Below, piece after piece: positions 1 to 8,825 of a stretch of 64,000 nucleotides of DNA. A program made the translations under genes and the position numbers. A model generated the notes under the pieces. That model saw nothing but the letters and a program-made list of their open reading frames with translations, was not told where the DNA came from and did not search any database. Source of the DNA: JBCFBK01 sp038562555. Its GTDB lineage: Bacteria > Bacteroidota > Bacteroidia > Bacteroidales > Prolixibacteraceae. Where the stretch lies: NCBI GenBank assembly GCA_038562555.1, contig JBCFBK010000011.1, positions 50,625-114,624 on the forward strand. The letters run 5' to 3'. Position 1 is the stretch's first letter, and every line of letters starts with the position of its first letter.

Positions 1-174
1 CTTAAGAAGTGCGAAAGCCCCGACGATGTAGGCTTGTTCGTCCGGGACGTTTATGTTTCGGAGATGTTGGGGAGGTTTATCGTAGAGGCTGTAAACGAGT
101 ACAGCGGAAAAGTAATAACGGACAAATGGACTCTGCCAGCAGGCGCTTTTGGCGCTGGTGGGGGATCAATCTAA
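1..174 (+). CDS. C-terminal end of unrecognised phage protein (5' truncated)
   Basis: An open frame enters from the left edge and runs 57 codons to a TAA at 172-174. It ends in a glycine-rich tail (GAFGAGGGSI). The frame has ordinary coding character and lies 24 nt before the next gene on the same strand, so it is probably the last part of another early phage gene. The family cannot be recognised from this fragment. An alternative ORF in another frame (9-206) is a shadow. Confidence 0.6.
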   Translation, partial: LKKCESPDDVGLFVRDVYVSEMLGRFIVEAVNEYSGKVITDKWTLPAGAFGAGGGSI

Positions 175-198
175 AAACGAAAGAAAAATCTAATAATT

Positions 199-1710
199 AT
201 GTTTGACCCAGAATTCTACCCGACACCCAGACGCATCATCGACCTGATGGTGTTAGGCCTTGACTTAAATGATAAAACCGTATTGGAACCGTCAGCAGGG
301 AAAGGGGATATCGTTGACTACGTGAAGAAGTTAGGCGCGAAGGTTATCGCCTGCGAAAAGGACGCCGATCTGCAGAAGATCGTTGGTGGCATGTGCCGGT
401 TTCTGAAACCCGACTTCTTCGACGTAACGGCAGAAGAAGTATCACATGTTGACTGCATCTTAATGAACCCGCCTTTCAGCAATGCCGACAGGCACATACA
501 GCATGCATGGGATATTGCTCCGGAAGGCTGCCAGATCATCGCCTTATGCAACGTGGAAACGCTTAAAAATAGCTGGTCAACGCGTCGCGAAGTGCTTGCA
601 GGTATTATCGAGAAAAACGGCAATTGGCGGGATATTGGAGACGCTTTCAGCACGGCTGAAAGAAAAACGGATGCTAAGGTTGCGTTGGTCAACCTGCTTA
701 AACCAAAAACAGGTGAAGACGAATTTAGCAATTACTTTTTTGATGCCGAAGACGATGACGAGCAGTCAGCCGGAGCCGGTATTATGAAACACAACGATAT
801 CCGCGAAATCGTTAACCGTTACGTCGGAGCGGTAAGAATGTTTGAGTCCGTCATGGCCTCAAATAAAGCGATAAACAACCTGATAAACCCTATCTCGTCG
901 GGGCTGAATATTTCTTTCGGCGCACATAATACCCGGGACAGGTACACCTCGGAAATCACCCGCGATGTGTTCAAAAAAGAGTTACAAAAATCCGCATGGC
1001 GCTCGGTCTTTGATAAAATGAAGATGGATAAATATGTCACAAGCGGGGTCATGGCTGATGTGAATAAGTTTGTCGAGCAACAACAGCATATCCCATTCAC
1101 AATGAGCAACATTTTCAAAATGCTGGAAATCATCTTCGGCACCCACGCTGGAAGGATGGACAAGGCTTTGGTCGAAGTATTCGACCGCATTTGCAGCCTT
1201 TCTGCTGACAACTCAGAAGCAGGCGAAAAGTGGAAGACGAACAGCAACTACAAAGTTAATCGCCGGTTCATAGATACTTACATTTGTGAACACGACAACC
1301 GCTGGCCTTCCGATCATGTGAAAATACGGATCGGGTCCCGAAGTGAAAGCCTGATCGAGGACGCAGTGAAGGCGCTCTGCTTCATAACCGGGAAAAACTA
1401 CGACGATGTTATGTACTATGAATACATCGACAGTTCAGGAGATAAGCAAAGGGGATCGCGTAAATCGCTGTATAATTTCTTTCACCACGAACCGACGCTT
1501 TGGGGTCAGTGGGTGCAATGGAATGACTTTTTCCGTATTCGCGGCTACAAAAAAGGTACTATGCACTTTGAATTTATCGATGAAAACGTCTGGATGGAAT
1601 TTAACAGGCGGGTGTCAAAAATTAAGGGCTGGGCCATACCTCAGAAAACCAACAGCAAAACGAAAGGAACCGAACGCACCAAAACGGCAGGTCTTGAAAT
1701 ATTTCACTAA
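199..1710 (+). CDS. N6-adenine-type DNA methyltransferase with DUF4942-like C-terminus
   Basis: A 503-residue phage DNA methyltransferase. Residues 30-37 (EPSAGKGD) are the SAM-binding motif I and residues 90-93 (NPPF) are the catalytic motif IV of gamma/N6-adenine enzymes. The order I then IV within the first 95 residues is typical of that group. The remainder, roughly residues 210-450, resembles the DUF4942 region that follows methylase domains in Bacteroidetes phage proteins. ATG at 199 follows an A-rich leader. The gene ends directly against the next methyltransferase (stop 1708-1710, ATG 1711), so the two are almost certainly co-translated. The likely role is methylation of phage DNA to evade host restriction; the target sequence is not predictable. 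Confidence 0.85.
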   Translation: MFDPEFYPTPRRIIDLMVLGLDLNDKTVLEPSAGKGDIVDYVKKLGAKVIACEKDADLQKIVGGMCRFLKPDFFDVTAEEVSHVDCILMNPPFSNADRHIQHAWDIAPEGCQIIALCNVETLKNSWSTRREVLAGIIEKNGNWRDIGDAFSTAERKTDAKVALVNLLKPKTGEDEFSNYFFDAEDDDEQSAGAGIMKHNDIREIVNRYVGAVRMFESVMASNKAINNLINPISSGLNISFGAHNTRDRYTSEITRDVFKKELQKSAWRSVFDKMKMDKYVTSGVMADVNKFVEQQQHIPFTMSNIFKMLEIIFGTHAGRMDKALVEVFDRICSLSADNSEAGEKWKTNSNYKVNRRFIDTYICEHDNRWPSDHVKIRIGSRSESLIEDAVKALCFITGKNYDDVMYYEYIDSSGDKQRGSRKSLYNFFHHEPTLWGQWVQWNDFFRIRGYKKGTMHFEFIDENVWMEFNRRVSKIKGWAIPQKTNSKTKGTERTKTAGLEIFH

Positions 1711-3501
1711 ATGGCAAACCATCTTAAACTAATCACGATAGACAGCTTCTGCGGGGTCGGAGGCACAACGGAAGGGTTTCACAGGGCAAAAGTAAACGGT
1801 CACTATGTAGTGGCCGTTTTGTTTGGCATTAACCATGATGCTGTTGCTATTGCGAACCATTCCCGCAATCATCCTGAGACGGTACACTTTGTCGAGGACT
1901 TCCGAACGCTGGATCCCGCTTTGATGTTGCCTCAGATCGAGCTGGCGAGAAAACAGAACCCGGGTGCAAAACTGCACTTTCACATGAGCGCTGAATGCAC
2001 CCATCACAGCAAGGCTAAAGGCGGTGAATCCCGCGACGCTGACAGCCGGAGCCTGCCGGAGTACATTTACAAATATATCGAGATCCTGCGGCCCGATATC
2101 ATCACTGTAGAGAACGTCGTGGAGTTCATCGACTGGGGACCCTTGCAGATTAAGGTCAAGACAGACAAGAAAGGCAACGAGCTATACTGCCCGCTAAACA
2201 TTAAGAAGAACAAGAAAACAAAGGTTGTCGAGATCGGGCCAAAGTGGGTACCCGTCAAAGAACGAAAAGGCGAATACTACGAGCTTTGGAAAGAGGCTGT
2301 GGAGAGTTACGGGTATCATTACCAGTATCGCAAACTGAACGCTGCCGATTATGGTGCTTTCACTTCGCGAACCAGGTATTTCGGAGTATTCGCCCTTGAT
2401 CCTAAAAACATAGCGTGGCCGGTCAAGACACATGCGAAGAACGGGGCAGGAGGACTCAAACGCTGGAACGCTGTTAAGAACGTGCTGGACCTGACCGACG
2501 AGGGTATCAGCATTTTTGACAGGGAAAAGGATCTTGTGGACAACACCCTTGAACGGATCTATGCCGGGTTGATGAAGTTTGTGGCAGAAGGAAAATGGAT
2601 GCTTAAGTACAATTCTGTAAACGGGAAAAATGGCAGACATGTGCCTCCGGGTATCGACGAACCCTGTCCGACGGTGGCCTGTCAAGACCGGCTCGGACTT
2701 GTACAAACGAAGTTCATACAGACCTATTATGGCAACGGGGGTACAACGACAATCGACGAACCTTGTCCGACGATTACAACGCACGACAGGTGCGCTCTGG
2801 TAGATGCTAAGTTCATTTGTTCGTATAACTACAAAGACAAGAGCCGGTCTATTGATCAGCCTTGTCCCACCTTGCTTACAAAAGACCGATATGCCTTAGC
2901 TAACGTCCATTTCGTCGATCAGCAATACGGCAAAAGTAAGCCCGTGCCAGTAGAACAGCCGGTTGGGGCATTGACGACAAACCCGAAATACAATTTAGTG
3001 AGTGCGGAGAGCCGGTGGCTAATGGACACGAACTTTAGCAACGTTGGAAGCGCACTGGAAGCGCCTTCACCCGTGATCACGGCAAACCACAAATACCATT
3101 ATCTGGTTAATCCGCAGTTCAACAGTGCGGGCGGGAGTATCGAGAAACCTTGTTTCACGCTTATTGCACGGATGGACAAACGCCCTCCGGGGATGGTGAC
3201 TGCCCGGTCCGACTTCGATAACCTGCCCTCGTTCATTCGTGCAGACGGCGACACGCTGGTCTATGACATTTACGACACGGACTCCGAGATCCTGAAAAGG
3301 ATCAAAGAGTTTATGGCTGCTCACGGGATCACTGACATCCTCATGCGGATGCTTCGCATTGATGAACTGCTCCGGATCATGGGGTTTGGTGACTCTTACG
3401 TGCTGAAAGGCACACAGACAGAGAAAAAGAAATTTATCGGCAACGCCGTTGAGTGCCATCAAGCACAGGTACTTGCCGAGGCAATTGCAAAAACAATTTA
3501 A
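1711..3501 (+). CDS. DNA (cytosine-5)-methyltransferase with repeat-rich target-recognition region
   Basis: A 596-residue C5-methyltransferase. Motif I is DSFCGVGGTTEGF near residue 11, the catalytic cysteine lies in SAECTHHSKAKGG (the ECT variant of the usual PCQ), ENV is motif VI, and TSRTRYFG is motif VIII. Between motif VIII and the C-terminal motifs there are six imperfect repeats of about 33 residues. They start near residues 315, 348, 381, 414, 449 and 477, and each carries [IV][DE]xPCPT followed by DR..L. Similar EP.PT-type repeats occur in other phage C5 enzymes. This region takes the place of the target-recognition domain. The end (FIGNAVECHQAQVLAEAIA) is the normal motif X region. 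It starts immediately after the adenine methylase stop. Confidence 0.9.
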   Translation: MANHLKLITIDSFCGVGGTTEGFHRAKVNGHYVVAVLFGINHDAVAIANHSRNHPETVHFVEDFRTLDPALMLPQIELARKQNPGAKLHFHMSAECTHHSKAKGGESRDADSRSLPEYIYKYIEILRPDIITVENVVEFIDWGPLQIKVKTDKKGNELYCPLNIKKNKKTKVVEIGPKWVPVKERKGEYYELWKEAVESYGYHYQYRKLNAADYGAFTSRTRYFGVFALDPKNIAWPVKTHAKNGAGGLKRWNAVKNVLDLTDEGISIFDREKDLVDNTLERIYAGLMKFVAEGKWMLKYNSVNGKNGRHVPPGIDEPCPTVACQDRLGLVQTKFIQTYYGNGGTTTIDEPCPTITTHDRCALVDAKFICSYNYKDKSRSIDQPCPTLLTKDRYALANVHFVDQQYGKSKPVPVEQPVGALTTNPKYNLVSAESRWLMDTNFSNVGSALEAPSPVITANHKYHYLVNPQFNSAGGSIEKPCFTLIARMDKRPPGMVTARSDFDNLPSFIRADGDTLVYDIYDTDSEILKRIKEFMAAHGITDILMRMLRIDELLRIMGFGDSYVLKGTQTEKKKFIGNAVECHQAQVLAEAIAKTI

Positions 3502-3518
3502 TATTAAAAATCCGAACA

Positions 3519-3689
3519 ATGTCAAGAGAAAAAGCCGGTTACCTCGTCGAAACGAAAGACGGCAAAAAAGGTCGCACCTATCACAACAAAGGATTGATTA
3601 ACGATAAGGTACCGGTTTATGTAACAGGCGAGGAAAAGCCCCGCCTGTGCGCTCCGGACAGTTTGAAAGTAATAGGATTTATAGACTAA
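3519..3689 (+). CDS. small phage protein, unknown function
   Basis: A 56-residue basic protein beginning MSREKAGYLVETKDGKKGRTY. The ATG at 3519 is chosen over the upstream in-frame non-ATG start at 3453 because it clears the end of the methyltransferase gene. The sequence looks like a small beta-rich KOW/SH3-like fold, but that is only an impression. It sits 17 nt after the C5 methyltransferase and is probably in the same operon. Confidence 0.65.
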   Translation: MSREKAGYLVETKDGKKGRTYHNKGLINDKVPVYVTGEEKPRLCAPDSLKVIGFID

Positions 3690-3699
3690 AATAATAATA

Positions 3700-3948
3700 A
3701 TGAAAGCAATCGAATTTCCCGAGGTGAACGTCCGCATAGCGGCGAACCAACCGGAGTATGAGACTCTGCCGGCACATATGGAGGGCCTGAAAGACACAGG
3801 CTGGCGAAAGGTTACTGTGTGCTTTTACCTCGATCCCGAGGAACGCAAGCAAGTGATCGAAACCGGCCAAATTTGGCAAACAATCATTCAACCCGATACG
3901 GATTATTTTCACCCTATTTTAATGTCAACTCTAAAGCCTGAATTATGA
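3700..3948 (+). CDS. hypothetical phage protein
   Basis: An 82-residue protein with no motif I recognise. It follows the previous gene by 10 nt, and its end overlaps the ATG of the HD-domain gene at 3945 by 4 nt (ATGA arrangement). This supports it as a real, translationally coupled member of the early operon. Confidence 0.65.
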   Translation: MKAIEFPEVNVRIAANQPEYETLPAHMEGLKDTGWRKVTVCFYLDPEERKQVIETGQIWQTIIQPDTDYFHPILMSTLKPEL

Positions 3949-4469
3949 AAGAAAATTTATGGATGCCTGATTGCATAAGGACATACACAGGTCTTTACAT
4001 GAATGTATTCGAGCCAAAACCGGAGATGATAAACATCGAAGATATCGCGCACTCGCTTTCAATGCAGTGCCGCTTTGGTGGTCATCTCCCGATCTTCTTC
4101 TCCGTAGCGCAACACAGTATTAACTGTGCGGCTCTGGTGGGTGATGAGAGACAGATGCTTGCTGCGCTCCTGCATGACGCCAGCGAGGCATATCTGCTTG
4201 ATATTCCCAGACCAATAAAAAGCAGGATGCCTGAGTACAAGGCCATCGAGTATAAATTAATGCTGGCGATTGCTGATAAATTCGGCTTCGAATGGCCCAT
4301 GTCGGATATTGTGAAAAAGATTGACGAGGAAATGCTGGTTTGGGAGTGGAACTGCATTATGCTAAGAAATTCAGCGGAGGCCCCCAATATTCAAAGTCAG
4401 CGCGAAACGAAGAAAGCCTTTTTGAACATTTACAAAGTTTTAACCGAGGTAAAGGAGGTTGCAAAATGA
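3945..4469 (+). CDS. HD-domain phosphohydrolase (YfbR/5'-deoxynucleotidase-like)
   Basis: A 174-residue HD-superfamily protein. H57 (in VAQHS) and the H77-D78 pair (LLHDASEAYLLDIP) are the metal ligands expected of this fold. The arrangement resembles YfbR-type 5'-deoxyribonucleotidases and phage HD nucleotide hydrolases. In a phage early operon next to DNA methyltransferases it may shape the nucleotide pool during infection, removing unwanted dNMPs; the actual substrate is an inference. It is coupled by 4-nt overlaps on both sides, and a good ribosome-binding site (AAAGGAGG, 4451-4458) for the next gene lies inside its 3' end. Confidence 0.8.
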   Translation: MKENLWMPDCIRTYTGLYMNVFEPKPEMINIEDIAHSLSMQCRFGGHLPIFFSVAQHSINCAALVGDERQMLAALLHDASEAYLLDIPRPIKSRMPEYKAIEYKLMLAIADKFGFEWPMSDIVKKIDEEMLVWEWNCIMLRNSAEAPNIQSQRETKKAFLNIYKVLTEVKEVAK

Positions 4470-4648
4470 AATGGTTTATCGAGTTCATCTTCTCGTCGTT
4501 CTGGGTATTTGTCGGAATGATCGTCCTCATCTCCTACCTGTTTGACGGTATCTGCAATGTTATCAAAACAATCTTTCAACGAAAATCAAATGAAAAACAT
4601 AACTATTATCAACCCAAGCCTGCGGAACCCGATCAGGATAGAAACTAA
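4466..4648 (+). CDS. small single-pass membrane protein
   Basis: A 60-residue protein with one hydrophobic segment of about 25 residues near its start (residues 5-30, rich in F, W, V and I), followed by a charged tail. The ATG at 4466 overlaps the TGA of the HD gene and is preceded by AAAGGAGG at 4451-4458, which decides the start. Function unknown. Confidence 0.6.
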   Translation: MKWFIEFIFSSFWVFVGMIVLISYLFDGICNVIKTIFQRKSNEKHNYYQPKPAEPDQDRN

Positions 4649-4835
4649 AAAGGAACTGGCAGGCGACGCTATTGTCGAGGCTGTGCAATTCTGCAAAGAC
4701 TTCTCCCTGCCTTGCTGCGAACTGTTCTTCGAGGGTTTTACCTTCGACATTACACCTGACCTCACAACAGGTCAGATGCACCATAAGGTGCTGGAATACA
4801 AGAGTTGGAAAAACATAAAACACCTGAAATCATGA
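4590..4835 (+). CDS. hypothetical phage protein
   Basis: An 81-residue protein starting at ATG 4590, overlapping the end of the membrane-protein gene in another frame. An earlier in-frame non-ATG start at 4542 is less likely. The composition is mixed acidic with two adjacent cysteines (LPCCELFF). It ends in a 4-nt ATGA overlap with the next gene. No family recognised. Confidence 0.6.
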   Translation: MKNITIINPSLRNPIRIETKKELAGDAIVEAVQFCKDFSLPCCELFFEGFTFDITPDLTTGQMHHKVLEYKSWKNIKHLKS

Positions 4836-5050
4836 AACAAAAGTTCCATCTGATGGCCAGCTCCGGCACGGAGACCGGGATCCTGAAACGCATTAAAGAA
4901 TTTTACGCATCCGACAAAACATTCGTTCTATCTGCCAGACCAGACGGAAAAAGCTTTGATGTTTTGAAGGAGGGTCAACCGCTTAGAGGAGATGTGTTCG
5001 TGGAGAAAGTAAGAGACCGTTACCGCTTCGGGTATTTGTACACAAAATAA
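4832..5050 (+). CDS. hypothetical phage protein
   Basis: A 72-residue protein from ATG 4832, which overlaps the previous stop (ATGA). It is basic, with a predicted alpha then beta arrangement. No recognised domain. Position and coupling support expression in the same operon as its neighbours. Confidence 0.6.
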   Translation: MKQKFHLMASSGTETGILKRIKEFYASDKTFVLSARPDGKSFDVLKEGQPLRGDVFVEKVRDRYRFGYLYTK

Positions 5051-5063
5051 AAACCAACGCCCT

Positions 5064-5420
5064 ATGAAAACAACTAATATCCTGAGGTCAGCGACCGAAG
5101 GACCAGTCACCTTGTACTTAATCGAATTTAACGAGGAGCGCGCTGCGTTTGACAAACCGGCCCGGTTCATGGCAACTTGGGCCAGAGCCGGGACAGACAT
5201 AACAGAAGTACTGCCGGGGTATTCGTGCCGGGTGACTAGATCGGAGTTTTACAAGGTGCCTGACAACCCTTGGCAGGACGCCTTAAAATGTAAGCCTTGG
5301 GGCGAACACAACACTAAAGGATATTACCCGCTACTCGTGCGACAGCAGGCTGAACACAGGTACATGGAGTTGGTGCTGGCTGCAAGGTCCGGCAAGACTA
5401 AATTCGAGGTAAAAGAATAA
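5064..5420 (+). CDS. hypothetical phage protein
   Basis: A 118-residue protein with a good ATG 13 nt after the previous stop, and 2 nt before the next gene. Aromatic- and proline-rich stretches (NPWQDALKCKPWGEHN) suggest a folded globular protein, but no family is recognised. Confidence 0.65.
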   Translation: MKTTNILRSATEGPVTLYLIEFNEERAAFDKPARFMATWARAGTDITEVLPGYSCRVTRSEFYKVPDNPWQDALKCKPWGEHNTKGYYPLLVRQQAEHRYMELVLAARSGKTKFEVKE

Positions 5421-5422
5421 CT

Positions 5423-6130
5423 ATGAAAGAACCGGTCAGTGCCGTCTACAATGAGTGCAATCGATTTGGGTTAAGCCTGTTCCCCGACCAATACTTTTTC
5501 CTTTCAATAGATGATCCGCCTTATTTTTCGGGTCCTGAAAAAAGGAAATTCTACGGATACCGAGTCTCACCGATAGGTGTTAAAAGAGTGGACTACCCTG
5601 CTAATGGGCATTGGCAAGTACCTGGACCAGAATACTTCGACGAGCTAAAACGCATATCTGCACACCAAATAATATGGGGTTGTAATTATTTCAAGTACGA
5701 TTTTTCGCCCGGACGGATCGTGTGGGATAAGTGTAACGGTAAATCTTCTTTTTCGGACTGTGAGATAGCGTATTGCTCTTTCCACGACAGCGTCCGCCTA
5801 TTCAGATTTATGTGGAGTGGTATGCTGCAGGGGAAGAGTATTGAAGAAGGCTGGATACAACAAGGAAATAAAAAACTAAACGAGAAAAGGATACATCCAA
5901 CACAAAAGCCAGTAGCGCTATATGATTGGCTATTTTCTAAATATCCGATACCCGTTGGCGCGTATGTTGTGGACCCTCACGTTGGGAGTGGGAGTAGCAG
6001 AATAGCCGCCTACAAAGCGGGGGTAAACTTTATAGGTTTCGAGATCGATAACACAGCTTTTATGAAGCAGGAAGAACGATTCAAAAAATTCATTGAACAA
6101 TACTATGAAAGATATCAAACCAAAATATGA
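5423..6130 (+). CDS. beta-class DNA methyltransferase (N4-cytosine or N6-adenine)
   Basis: A 235-residue methyltransferase with motif order IV then I. DPPY is at residues 31-34 and the SAM-binding DPHVGSGSS begins at D184, followed by an acidic residue in FIGFEID. HPTQKP just before motif I is the usual lead-in to this domain. This order defines the beta class (N6-A or N4-C). It is the third DNA methyltransferase within 6 kb. Its 3' end overlaps the primase-helicase start, indicating one operon. The protein is shorter than typical restriction-modification methylases, and no restriction endonuclease is present nearby. Confidence 0.85.
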   Translation: MKEPVSAVYNECNRFGLSLFPDQYFFLSIDDPPYFSGPEKRKFYGYRVSPIGVKRVDYPANGHWQVPGPEYFDELKRISAHQIIWGCNYFKYDFSPGRIVWDKCNGKSSFSDCEIAYCSFHDSVRLFRFMWSGMLQGKSIEEGWIQQGNKKLNEKRIHPTQKPVALYDWLFSKYPIPVGAYVVDPHVGSGSSRIAAYKAGVNFIGFEIDNTAFMKQEERFKKFIEQYYERYQTKI

Positions 6131-8573
6131 CGGGTCCTTTGACATCGCTACGGGACGCAGCCGCAAGGAGACGCACTGGCGCAATGCCGAGACGACATGG
6201 GCTGCGTTCCTTAACCGTGTCAAGGAGACTCACCGGACCGCTGAAAAGTTGTCCGAGTACATGGCCGAGAAGAAGACAAGACAGGACGAGATCAAGGATA
6301 TCGGCGGGTACGTCGGGGGGTATGTCAACGGTGGCCGTCGCAAGTCCGGGAGCATCACGCACCGGCAGCTGGTCACCCTTGACATAGACTTCGGCAAAGG
6401 GGGTACCTGGGAAGATCTGATCCTGTATTATGGCAATGCGGCGGCTGTGTACAGTACTCACAAGCACACACCCGGGAACCCGAGGTTGCGTCTTGTCATG
6501 CCGCTTGACAGGCCTGTCACGACTGACGAGTACATCGCCATTGCCCGGCGCATTGCCGGAAATCTAGACATTAACTCGTTCGATGATACGACCTTCGAGC
6601 CTACGCGGCTGATGTACTGGCCCAGCACGGCTAAAGATGCTGAGTATGTGTTCGAGTACCAGGATGGCCCTTGGCTCTGTGCCGATGAGGTGCTGGGGTC
6701 TTACCGCAATTGGCGGGATGCCTCAGAGTGGCCGATCAGTGACAGGACCAGTCACGTCATCCGGCAGGAGATTAAGAAGCAAGGCGACCCGCTTGAAAAG
6801 CCGGGAGTCGTCGGGGCGTTCTGCCGGACTTACTCTATTGATGAAGCGATCGAGATGTTCCTGAGCGACGTTTACGAGTCCTGCGACGTAGAGGGGCGTT
6901 ATACCTATCTGGAAGGCTCCACCGCTGCCGGACTGGTTGTGTACGATGACAAATACGCGTACAGCCATCACGGCACAGACCCAGCCTCCGGGAAGCTGTG
7001 TAATGCCTTCGACCTTGTCAGGTTGCATAAATTCGGCCTGCAGGACGAGGATGCCAAAGAGGGTACGCCGGGCAATCGTATGCCCTCTTATCGTGCGATG
7101 CTGGACTTCGCACGTAGGGACGGAGCGACTAAGGAGCGGATCGTTACTGAGAAGGTGCAGGACGCGCGCAGTGACTTTGAGGGGTTGGAAGGTGAGGAGC
7201 CTGAGGAACCGGAAGACACGGAGTGGACTAAAGGCCTTGACGTAGATGGGAAAGGTAATATCAAGAGTACGATCAACAACATACGGATCATTCTCGATAA
7301 CGATCCTGCTGTGAAAGGCCGGTTCGCAATGAATAAGTTCGAACAGCGGGAAGTGACTCTCAGGGATCTGCCTTGGCGCAAGCTGACAAGCGGACAGTAC
7401 CTGACGGACAAGGACGACGCGGGTATCCGGGATTATCTGGAAAAGACGTATGATATCACGGGGGTACAGAAGATAAAAGACGCGATGGACCTGACGACCG
7501 AGAAAAACGCTTTTCATCCGGTGAAGGATTATCTTTCCTCACTGGAATGGGACGGAGAATGTAGGGTTGATACGCTTTTCATCGAGTACCTCGGCGCCGC
7601 TGACGATGAATACGTTCGCGCTGTGACGCGTAAGACGCTTGTCGCAGCAGTAGCCCGGATATTTGTGCCGGGTATTAAATTCGATTATGTGCCTATTCTT
7701 ATAGGTAAACAGGGTATCGGGAAAAGTACGATTATCAAAAAGCTGGGGCAACAGTGGTATTCGGACAGCTTCGGAACGATCCAGGGAAAGGAAGCCTTTG
7801 AACAAATACAAGGTGTCTGGCTGCTGGAAATGGGGGAGTTGGCCGGGCTTAAGAAAGCAGAGATGGAGACGGTCAAGCACTTCATTTCAAAGCAGGAGGA
7901 CCGTTACCGCGTGGCTTATGGCCGAAGAACCGAGAACTTCCCCAGGCAATGTGTTTTCATAGGCACTACGAACGAAAACAACTTTCTGAGGGATTACACG
8001 GGTAACCGGCGCTTTTGGCCGATTGACACGCACGAAACAGAGGTTGTACGAAGCCTTTTCAAGGACTTTACACAGTCAGAGATTGACCAGACATGGGCGG
8101 AGGCTGTGTACCTGTTTAAGGCGGGAGAACCCCTGTATCTCAGTAAGGAGATTGAGAAACTGGCAGCGGAGCAACAAGCTGAACACAACGAGATCGACGA
8201 ACGCGCCGGGCTGGTGCAGCAGTACCTTGACACCTTACTGCCTGAGAACTGGGACGAGATGGACCTGGGTGACCGGAGGATCTACCTGACGAGCGGGGAT
8301 GACATCTTCAACACGAAAGGAAAGATCATCCGGCAGCGGGTATGTGTGGCGGAATTATGGTGTGAACTGTTCGGACAAAAGCAGTCTGAAATGACATCCT
8401 TCAACACGAAAAGTCTTCACGGCATCTTGAAAAATATGGAAGGTTGGAAAGAACATAAGTCGGCAAAAAGCAGGTTCAAAATTTACGGGCATCAGAAAGC
8501 ATATCTGCGGACTTTGGACGTGCAGAATCTAACTACAAATGTTACCACTGACAAAAAATCTGTTACCACTTAA
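6105..8573 (+). CDS. VirE-family primase-helicase
   Basis: An 822-residue replication protein. The N-terminal part has an archaeo-eukaryotic primase signature: D93 and D95 in LDIDFG, then THKHTPGNPRLRLVMP. The C-terminal part is a virulence-associated-E superfamily-3-like helicase with Walker A GKQGIGKST at residues 534-542, LLEMGELA as Walker B and GTTNE...NRRFWPI as sensor and arginine-finger region. ATG 6105 is preferred to the in-frame TTG at 6093; either overlaps the methylase gene. It probably primes and unwinds at the phage origin, and the repeat-rich region at its 3' end is a natural site for it. Confidence 0.9.
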   Translation: MKDIKPKYDGSFDIATGRSRKETHWRNAETTWAAFLNRVKETHRTAEKLSEYMAEKKTRQDEIKDIGGYVGGYVNGGRRKSGSITHRQLVTLDIDFGKGGTWEDLILYYGNAAAVYSTHKHTPGNPRLRLVMPLDRPVTTDEYIAIARRIAGNLDINSFDDTTFEPTRLMYWPSTAKDAEYVFEYQDGPWLCADEVLGSYRNWRDASEWPISDRTSHVIRQEIKKQGDPLEKPGVVGAFCRTYSIDEAIEMFLSDVYESCDVEGRYTYLEGSTAAGLVVYDDKYAYSHHGTDPASGKLCNAFDLVRLHKFGLQDEDAKEGTPGNRMPSYRAMLDFARRDGATKERIVTEKVQDARSDFEGLEGEEPEEPEDTEWTKGLDVDGKGNIKSTINNIRIILDNDPAVKGRFAMNKFEQREVTLRDLPWRKLTSGQYLTDKDDAGIRDYLEKTYDITGVQKIKDAMDLTTEKNAFHPVKDYLSSLEWDGECRVDTLFIEYLGAADDEYVRAVTRKTLVAAVARIFVPGIKFDYVPILIGKQGIGKSTIIKKLGQQWYSDSFGTIQGKEAFEQIQGVWLLEMGELAGLKKAEMETVKHFISKQEDRYRVAYGRRTENFPRQCVFIGTTNENNFLRDYTGNRRFWPIDTHETEVVRSLFKDFTQSEIDQTWAEAVYLFKAGEPLYLSKEIEKLAAEQQAEHNEIDERAGLVQQYLDTLLPENWDEMDLGDRRIYLTSGDDIFNTKGKIIRQRVCVAELWCELFGQKQSEMTSFNTKSLHGILKNMEGWKEHKSAKSRFKIYGHQKAYLRTLDVQNLTTNVTTDKKSVTT

Positions 8574-8813
8574 AAACGAGTGAAAATTTTGGCAGTTGTA
8601 ACAAGTAACACCAGCGGTAACATCAGCTGTAACAACTTAAAAAGCTGAAAATTAAAATAATAAATGCCGTTGTTACAAGTGTTACCACTAAATACTATAT
8701 AAACTTATAATATATAAATAGAGAGAAAATAGGCATACATGCCCGCCTAAATGCCCCTATACGCGTATATATGTAGTTTCAGGAAATAACAGGTAACAGT
8801 GGAAACATGTAAC
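8541..8813 (+). other. GTTAC/GTAAC-repeat region, candidate phage replication origin
   Basis: Ten copies of GTTAC or its complement GTAAC fall in 273 bp. GTTAC occurs at 8541, 8562, 8672 and 8681. GTAAC occurs at 8598, 8605, 8617, 8629, 8793 and 8809. About one copy would be expected by chance. Three of the forward copies extend to GTTACCACT. An AT-rich stretch (8687-8730, TATATAAACTTATAATATATAAATA) sits between the two clusters. Iterons next to an AT-rich segment, directly after a primase-helicase gene, suggest an origin; this is an inference. The first two repeats lie inside the primase coding end. Confidence 0.45.
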
Positions 8814-8825
8814 AAATCTTACTTT

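Noticed and set aside
9..206. 65-residue ORF at the window start
   Set aside because: It lies in another frame over the partial CDS ending at 174 and has arginine- and tryptophan-rich nonsense composition.
6723..7517. 264-residue antisense ORF inside the primase gene, and a 254-residue one in TerL (12504-13268)
   Set aside because: Long antisense frames over strongly coding genes; no motifs, no promoter, clear sense-strand domains.
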